A stretch of 64,000 nt of DNA from assembly GCA_907165065.1 (NCBI GenBank), contig OU015523.1, positions 13,701,834-13,765,833 on the forward strand, read 5' to 3'. The notes beneath the pieces were generated by a model. The model had not been told where the DNA came from, made no database searches, and was given only the letters and a program-made list of their open reading frames with translations. The stretch comes from Caprimulgus europaeus. Its lineage: Eukaryota; Chordata; Aves; Caprimulgiformes; Caprimulgidae. The position numbers and the translations under genes were made by a program. Below, one piece after another: positions 57,406 through 64,000 of this stretch (its first letter is position 1; each line of letters opens with the position of its first letter).

Positions 57406-60279
57406 GCCCTTCCCTGCCTCCTTGTGGTGCTGGGGATAGGTCTGCTGGAGATGGAGGGAGACCATGAGTTTGCTGGCCCTCAAAAAACCTCTCAGGTATG
57501 GACCATGGTTGGTTTCAGGAGAGAGCCTCCTGCAGCACTGGCAGCCCAGTGGCAGGCTGCTGCGGTTGCCTCTGGGGAGGGACGTCCCAGCGTGCGTGCT
57601 GGTGGATGTGGGCGCTGCGTGATGGCTTTGGTTTGGAGGGTTGGCTGGGTATGCGGCTGTAGAGAAGCCGCTCTCTGAGCCTGCCCCTTGGGGAGCCTGG
57701 TGTAGGTAGCAGCACTGCAGCTGCAGCGAATTTATGGCTCCAGCCAGTGGTGGTACAGAGAGGCCATTGTAATCCTATGTACTGTGCAGTGTACATCTCA
57801 ACAGGCAAAGTGGCTCCTGGGTTGTGTTTTTTGTTGGTTTTTCTTTTTTCCCTCCTCCTCTCCATCCCTTCACATCTAGCTTTATGAAGTTCCTCCCCTT
57901 AAATTGCAAATTTGGCCTTATCTTCAAAGAAGCCCTTTAGTGCCAAGCTTTTAAAGGTAGGGAGGAGGCGAGAGCAAAAACATCAAATCCATTAACAGCC
58001 CGGTTGCCAGAGAAAATGTTTTTTAAAACAAAATCTGAAACCTTAGTGTTTAAGATCCAAATCCAAGATTGAATACAAGTATGGGCCTTGTCCCCAGAGA
58101 GTCACAGTGCTGGGAATATGCTGGCAGAGACCATGGAGCGAGGATTCTTGTGCATGCACGCACACAAATAGACAATTATTTGGAAGCCAATAGTATTCTG
58201 GATGCTGAATAATAATTTACTTCATCGAGTGCCTTCTGTCCCAAGTTGCTCCCCGAGCTGTAGCTGACGTGGAGACAGTTCTCCTCGTTCCAGCCCTTAG
58301 CTGGATGGCAGTCCCCTCTGGGGCAGGAAGGTGGTACTTGCTTGCACGTTCCTCAGCCGTGGGTGGTAAAAAGGACTTGCTGGCCCTGCTTTTTTAGAGC
58401 TTGCCGTTGCCAGTGAGAGATTCCTTTGGGCCCCCTGAATGGTGATGGGAATGGTATTTTAATTTTTTCTTCCCCCTAGAAGAAAGCTGCTTGTTTAACA
58501 AACCTAAGCACTGTCAGATTGAAGAGGTGGGTTTGAGTCCCAGCGTAAAGAGATGTTTTCAAAAACATGCTGGGTGGGATTTTGCAAAAACACCTGGGAT
58601 GACTTTAATGATGTGGTGGAGAGTCAATGAGACTTGTGCATTGAGAGACCAGACAGCTCTCCCCTCACTTTTAAGTACGAGGTCAAGTTTGTCGGGTTTG
58701 TGGGATGGTCCCACTGTCACCAGTGTAGCAGCTGCCCAAATTAGTCCTGACCACCTCCTCCTGCATGCAAGTGGATTCTTTATTTCAAAAGTGGCTATCA
58801 GGGACATCTTGGCTTGCAAGCAGTTGAAGTGCAGCGTCTAAGCCAGAGCCATCTGGGCAGGAGAGCACAATGGCCCAATTATCCAGCTGTAATGGGATCT
58901 GAATCTGATGAGGAGCACCTCGTCACCAGCTCCTTCTGGGGCCTTGCAGCCTGGCCAACCAGACCACCGCAGAGCTGTGGGACCCTGGCAAGGGGAGGGC
59001 TTGGTATCTCTACTAGCTTTTGAGCCCCTGTGAGGACTTCTCTACCCCTCAGCTGGCCAAGCAGGGTATTTGGCTTGTAGCTGTCAGCCACCTCTGGAGC
59101 TGGATGCTTGTAGGGTGAGATAGGGCTGTGAGAATCTGGAGTGTGGAAGGCTCCTCAGAGAGGCATGCCAGCTGCTCTGGATGACTCTTTCATCACTGTT
59201 TCATCACTCTGATGTTGTTTTTGGGGTGTCTGGGACTAGCCTGGAGGGAAAAAGTCTTTGCTTCCCAGCAGGTGAGGAGTAGAGCTCCTGGTTGTTCCTT
59301 CCATAATGCTATAGAGTCTAAGGCAGCACAAGTGCTAGTTACTTTTGAGGACCTTGCTGCTGTGGGTGCCCAAGCAGCTGTGAATGCTGCAGGAGTAGTT
59401 TGCTTAGCACGTTGGCACCCCGGCTGCAGGCCCTGCTGGAGATGGCTGCAAGCTAGCAGAGAGGAAGGTCTTGAGATCATGGTCAGCTCCACTCGCTGAC
59501 CATGCAGCCCATCAGCTTGATGATGGATGCTGAGAAAGGGGGAGGCAGTACCAAAGCGTGGAGCTGGAGCTGCTGGAGCCTGGGTGTGTGTTTGCTGACC
59601 CTACTCCCCTCTTGACAGGGAGGTGAGCTGCTGGTTTGGGGAAGTGTTAGGGAAGAGCAGAATGACTGCCATGGCTACAGCAAGACAAGCCAGCCCTGTG
59701 TCCCATGGGACAGGACCCAGTCTGCTGGCGGGAGCTGGCTGTGCTTACCTGGGACGCAAACAGGCGATACAAGCTGTGGGATCCTGCTGATTGCGCCATG
59801 GAGCCTGGTGCCTTTTGTGGGAGCCAGGGTCAGCTATTTACATAATGTAGCAAGTGAGGCAGGAATAGACTTGCTAAGTGTACAGTTATTGGGTTTTCCT
59901 CAAGATTGCCTGGACTGTAGATTTGGGGAGGAGGGAGAAGGAGCACAAAGTGAACAACATCGAGAGCAAAGTGGCAAGCTGTGTTTATTGTTGATAACTG
60001 ACCGGCACTCTACCCTATAATTTATCTCCCCTAGGGATATCTTTGGACATCCCTAACCTCTGAGCCACTTCAAAGAACCACCTTTAAAAAAATTTCCCAA
60101 ACTAGTGACCAAGCAAACAAGCAAAAATTTCAGCAACCACAAAAATGTGAGCATAACCCAATTTTTGCATAGCTCCAACACTGAAGATAAGTAGAGGTTT
60201 CTTAACACTGACTCTTTGGAGGAAGGCCTGAGAAAGGCCTGCCACGCCATCTTACCCCATCACTGTAGTCCAAAACCTA
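57406..60279. other. Non-coding single-copy DNA
   Basis: No gene recognised. The stretch 58170-58230 (AGACAATTATTTGGAAGCCA, GCTGAATAATAATTTACTTC) is AT-rich, unique and regulatory-looking, with nothing firmer to support it. Confidence 0.5.
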
Positions 60280-60415
60280 AATTATTATTTGTATTACAGT
60301 TGTGCCTACAAGTTTTAACCAAGGCAGGGACCTGGCTATGTTAGATACTGTGCTAGCTTCTAATGGGAGATGGTTTCTACATCCCCGTTCAAAACAGCAA
60401 GACAAATGCAGAACA
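60280..60415 (+). mobile_element. Ancient MIR-type SINE (5' part)
   Basis: AATTATTATTTGTATTACAG, TTGTGCCTACAAGTTTTAAC, CAGGGACCTGGCTATGTTAG and ATACTGTGC match the 5' segment of the amniote MIR-type element ('tattatttgtattacggtagcgcctagaggccccaac' to 'gtgctaggcgctgta'). The similarity fades after about 60360. This family is abundant in turtles. It is recognised from general knowledge of the consensus. Confidence 0.65.
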
Positions 60416-63400
60416 GGAGGTAAAAACAGAGCATGAAAAAGGACACATGTACCTTGGAGTGACTCAGCAGGTCAGGACTGGAGCTTTGTACAGACCCCGT
60501 GTTGCCTGGTGCCTAGTTCTGTGCTCCATCCTCCACCTTGCCCTGCACTTCAGAAGAGGAGGTCGAGCATCACTAGGGTTTGACTGAGAGTTGTCTGCCT
60601 TGAAGCTGAGAGCCCATAGCAGAGTCTCATCATCCTTAGCTCTCAGCTCACACCAATCAATAAAGAGCAATGTGGCTTCATGTGCTCCATCCAGTAAGTG
60701 GTTGCCTGAATGGGGCACTTGGTGCTACAGGTGTAGTTGGTAGCATCTTGCCACTGTGGCACACCTGGCATTGTGGTGGGCAGCGTGTCTCACGGAGCTG
60801 AAGCTCCTGCCTGTCTTCGGGAGGGAAATGAACAGGAGGTCTGCTGGGGCGTTGGGGATTGGCAGGTGGAAAGCAAGAGCGCATGGCTGAAGGGGAAGGA
60901 GAGGAGCCAGTTATGACTTCAGTTCTCTCCTGTCAGCTAGTTTTCAGTTGTGGCATCGTGCTTTGAAAGATAGCTGGGAGAGCAGAGAGCCAGTGCCATA
61001 AAAGTGTTTTGCTTGCAGCATGCAACCTCAAGTAAAACAATCTCATGAGGTGGATATTGCATGCCTTCTTTCTCGAGGGGGTCTGGAACTGTGCTGCTCC
61101 TGCTCTGGAAGCACTGGCTTTCAGTGCACAAGCCAAGGAGCAACTCCAACAGATGCTGCTAAGGCCAAGTCTGTGGATCTCGCTGTGGCCCAGGTGCAAG
61201 CAGAGGCATTGCTCACGTCTCCACAGTCAGCACAGAGGTACCTTACACTGTAGGTCGGGAGGTTGAGGAGCAGCAGGGGTACAAAGAGCTGCTCCTCCTG
61301 AGAGCTGCAGGCCATGTTGAGCACGTGGCTGGGGACACACGGGGATACCTGAACACTAACCTGACCCCTGCAGGCACAGGTAGCCCAGGGTGAGCGGCTG
61401 TGTGAACACTAATGGCAAGACCTAGGCAAAACCTGCCTTGATGGGCTACCTGGGAACTGTCTCTCAAGGGGGAGAGGATTGCTTCAGTGAAACCTGGGAT
61501 GCTCCTACACCCCTCCTTTCTTGTCTGACTTAGAGGTGGGGATGCACAGGCATATTCTTCTGATACCTGTTTGTTTGCAAAGAGCTATGGGGGCAAACTC
61601 TCCTGGGGGACTGCTTGTGGCCATGCCCTGCTGCTGTGTGAGTAACAGCCCGAACTGCAGTCGGAGGGCTGTTGCAGAGGGGAATGCTTTGAAACATACT
61701 GGTTTTAGTGGCACTGTGTTGCCAAGAGCTCTCTGTGGCTGGATGAAGAGATATTTCTCCTTCTACTCCTCTGCAGGGAGAGGAACCTGTTTGAAGCAGG
61801 ACTCCTCTGTTTTGTGAGTGGGTTTGATCTGACCTCTGCAAGCCAAATAATTTAATGAATAATAATGAAGAGCTCTTAGATGAGGTGTTTGGGCCACTAC
61901 AGTTTCTCCCTGGCTCAGTCAGTGCCTTGGGAGTGGTGGGAGATACCAGGCAGCTGCACAGTTAAGGCTTTTTCTTCTGTGTTGGTCCCAGGTCACTCCT
62001 TGTGCAGGAAGGACTGTGAGAAGGCATCAGTGTAGCTGTTGCCTTAATTTCTGTTTGGGTGAATTAGGCAGGGCATGAGATGGAGAAGGTGTCAAAAAAT
62101 CGGTTTGTGTCGCACATCCTTCCTCACGCTTAGGGAAAATAATCTGTTCCTCCCTCCTGGCATGCACATCCCTCTCATTGTTGCTGGGGAGGCTTTTTTT
62201 CCCCTTGGACCCCACAATGGGGAGGGAGAACAGGATTGCAGCTGAGGCTGGTAGTGTGCCCCTGTTCCCCGCATGTGTGCTGCCTCCCAAAGCACGCGGG
62301 GACTGCTGCCAGGCCCTCGCACCCCCCTTTCTCCCCATTTCTGACTTTAATTTCCTTTCTTCTGCCTGAGGTGTATGCCATCAACAGTTGCTGGGGCTGA
62401 GAAAGGCTTGTTGGGCCATATCCCGGACGTCCCTGTCCTTACTTGTTTTGGGGAAGGCTGATAAGGAACAACTGGGGGTGCCTCCCCAGGCGCCAGCCCG
62501 CTGCCGGAGAGGTGCTCCCAGCCCTCATCAACCCGGGGCGAGCGCAGGGAGCTGGCGTGTCAGAGCGGGTTTGGGGAGCCCTTGCCCGGGCAGGGTGGCT
62601 GCCTGCAGTTGTAGGCAGGGCTGCTGCCTCCCCAGAGGTTATTCTGGAGAAATACCATGCTTGAAAGGAGAGCCACTTCTCTCCTGCCCTTCTTTCCCCT
62701 GGCTGGTGGATCAGGGCTCAAGGGTTCAAAGGCAACGTTTTCAAATCTCCGCCAACATTTCCCATCTCACAACATTTTGCAAACTGAGAGGGTTTTGTGG
62801 TGACCTGTCTTCTTACAGACAGCCAGAGAAGCAGCTCAGTGGGGCTGGCAGACATGGCATACACTGAGGTGCCAGCATCTGCAAGGGGCATGTAGGCACC
62901 AGGCCAAAAAGCCTCAATGATCTATTAATGAACCACAGATTGACGGCTTTATCTGGGAGCATGCCACTTTGGGCTTCTAGAGCTTTCTGCCTAAGAAATA
63001 CACGAATAAAAGCTGATGGTAGATAAAGGCTGAGAATGAAGACCCTAAAATAAAGATCCTTAGAAAGGCACATCTGGGGTGGACCTCAAGAGATCCCCTC
63101 TGCCAGAGGCTCCTTGTGTTTTTTCTGAAGGTTTCCTTAACCACTTGTAGGCTGCAAAAAATGGCTCATTTTTCATGTAACACTTTTGTAGTCGAGAGGT
63201 GAGACCAGCAGAGGTTTCTCTGTGGCTTTTACAGCAGAGGTTCTCCAGAGACTTTGCTGGGGTGCAAAGCACCAGAGGCTGCGATGGATGCCTTCCCCTC
63301 TCACTTGGGGAGGGATGCTCCCAACAGATGTTTGTTATCGGCAAAGCAAAGTGGGGGAACAGACAAACTTCAGCTGGTGAGAACTGCAGAGGGAAATTAT

Positions 63401-64000
63401 TGTTGTTTCCCTGTTGGGCTTGGAGAGGGAATTCTGGAAGCTGCTTTTTGTCCCATTGTGTTGCAGTTTATGTTTATATAGCTTATCTCTTTCATGAGGG
63501 ACTATTAAATCCTGTAGCATGTTGTGGATGTGACTATATGGGAACAGCTTGCTTTGCCCATCCCAAGGCAGAGTGTGCCAGCTGCACAACTAGATTTAAA
63601 ATCATGGAGCAGCATTACCTCAAAACTGAGGAGTGCTTTTCATCCTAAAAGTTTATGGTATTTTCCAAATTAAGAAATGGTCAGTAATTTCCCTATTGGT
63701 AATTCTGAGATTGTATTTCCCTTATATAGCTGAGTGTTCCCAGTTGCTACAGGGAGAGGGGAAGTCCTTATTCCTTTCCACTTCTAACATTGTATTTGTG
63801 GTCTGCAGCAAGTGATAGTATTTAACATAGTTTGGAGGGTAGGTACTGACTGAGCTGGTCTACAGATGACTTTGCACTGAATAGTGAAAGTTTTTTCTAG
63901 GGGTATTTAGTGCTATGGCACAGTCACAGACTTCCCTTCTCAAAGAAAGCGTTGACAGTCTCTGTAAGCAATTAGAGATAAATGTCCTTGAGGCAGAGGA
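60416..64000. other. Non-coding single-copy DNA
   Basis: No gene, RNA gene or clear repeat recognised to the end of the window. Several open frames of 60-160 residues (for example 62388-62867 plus, 63199-63648 plus) have no recognisable domain. Confidence 0.5.

Noticed and set aside
1-64000. tRNA, snRNA, rRNA, CRISPR, or endogenous retrovirus features
   Set aside because: I looked for tRNA B-box, U6/7SL/5S-like strings, regularly spaced repeats, LTR pairs with primer-binding sites and retroviral motifs, and found none that I could support.

Overview
This window is eukaryotic nuclear DNA from a bird. The main evidence is several copies of CR1 LINEs with the avian 3' end, such as 'tttaaggtcccttccaaccc' followed by the terminal octamer-like ATTCTRTG repeats. 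These occur with much older, degraded CR1/L3-type fragments of the kind shared with turtles and crocodiles, scattered MIR/CORE-SINE relics, and CG-depleted DNA broken by two CpG islands. Nothing prokaryotic is present: no dense coding, no operons, no CRISPR.

I recognise no protein-coding exon in the 64 kb. The longest open frames lie in GC-rich or low-complexity DNA (about 8.8-9.9 kb and 51.0-51.9 kb) or read like chance translations. The window is best described as intergenic and/or intronic DNA of a regulatory-rich locus. It has two candidate promoter/first-exon regions, both apparently reading to the right. One is the CpG island at about 8.4-9.25 kb, with a consensus splice donor (GTAAGT) at 9255. 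The other is the CpG island at about 50.98-51.99 kb, with a donor (GTGAGT) at 51887. I could not name the gene they might serve.

Layout. 1-8.4 kb: single-copy DNA with simple repeats, an old CR1/L3 fragment (3.5 kb), a small degenerate tandem array (5.0 kb), a MIR (5.1 kb) and conserved-looking blocks (2.2 and 6.2 kb). 8.4-9.3 kb: CpG island 1. 10.0-10.7 kb: an old CR1/L3 fragment and an avian CR1. 11.4-12.35 kb: three unrelated short tandem duplications. 14.5-18.2 kb: conserved-looking regulatory-type DNA. 18.2-19.1 kb: G-runs, a polypurine tract and a Z-DNA-prone stretch. 20.6, 23.4, 29.7, 33.8 and 50.2 kb: further avian CR1 copies. 28.2 and 44.8 kb: two copies of the K50-homeodomain palindrome GGATTAATCC. 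46.3-46.95 kb: an AT-rich open frame next to a near-perfect 117-bp inverted repeat. 51-52 kb: CpG island 2. 52-64 kb: single-copy DNA with MIR relics.

The most notable single feature is the inverted repeat at 46.83-46.95 kb. All six of its transition differences between arms give G:U pairs if the minus strand is transcribed, and A:C mismatches if the plus strand is. That suggests a folded minus-strand RNA (miRNA-like or lncRNA hairpin), although a decayed palindromic MITE remains a fair alternative.
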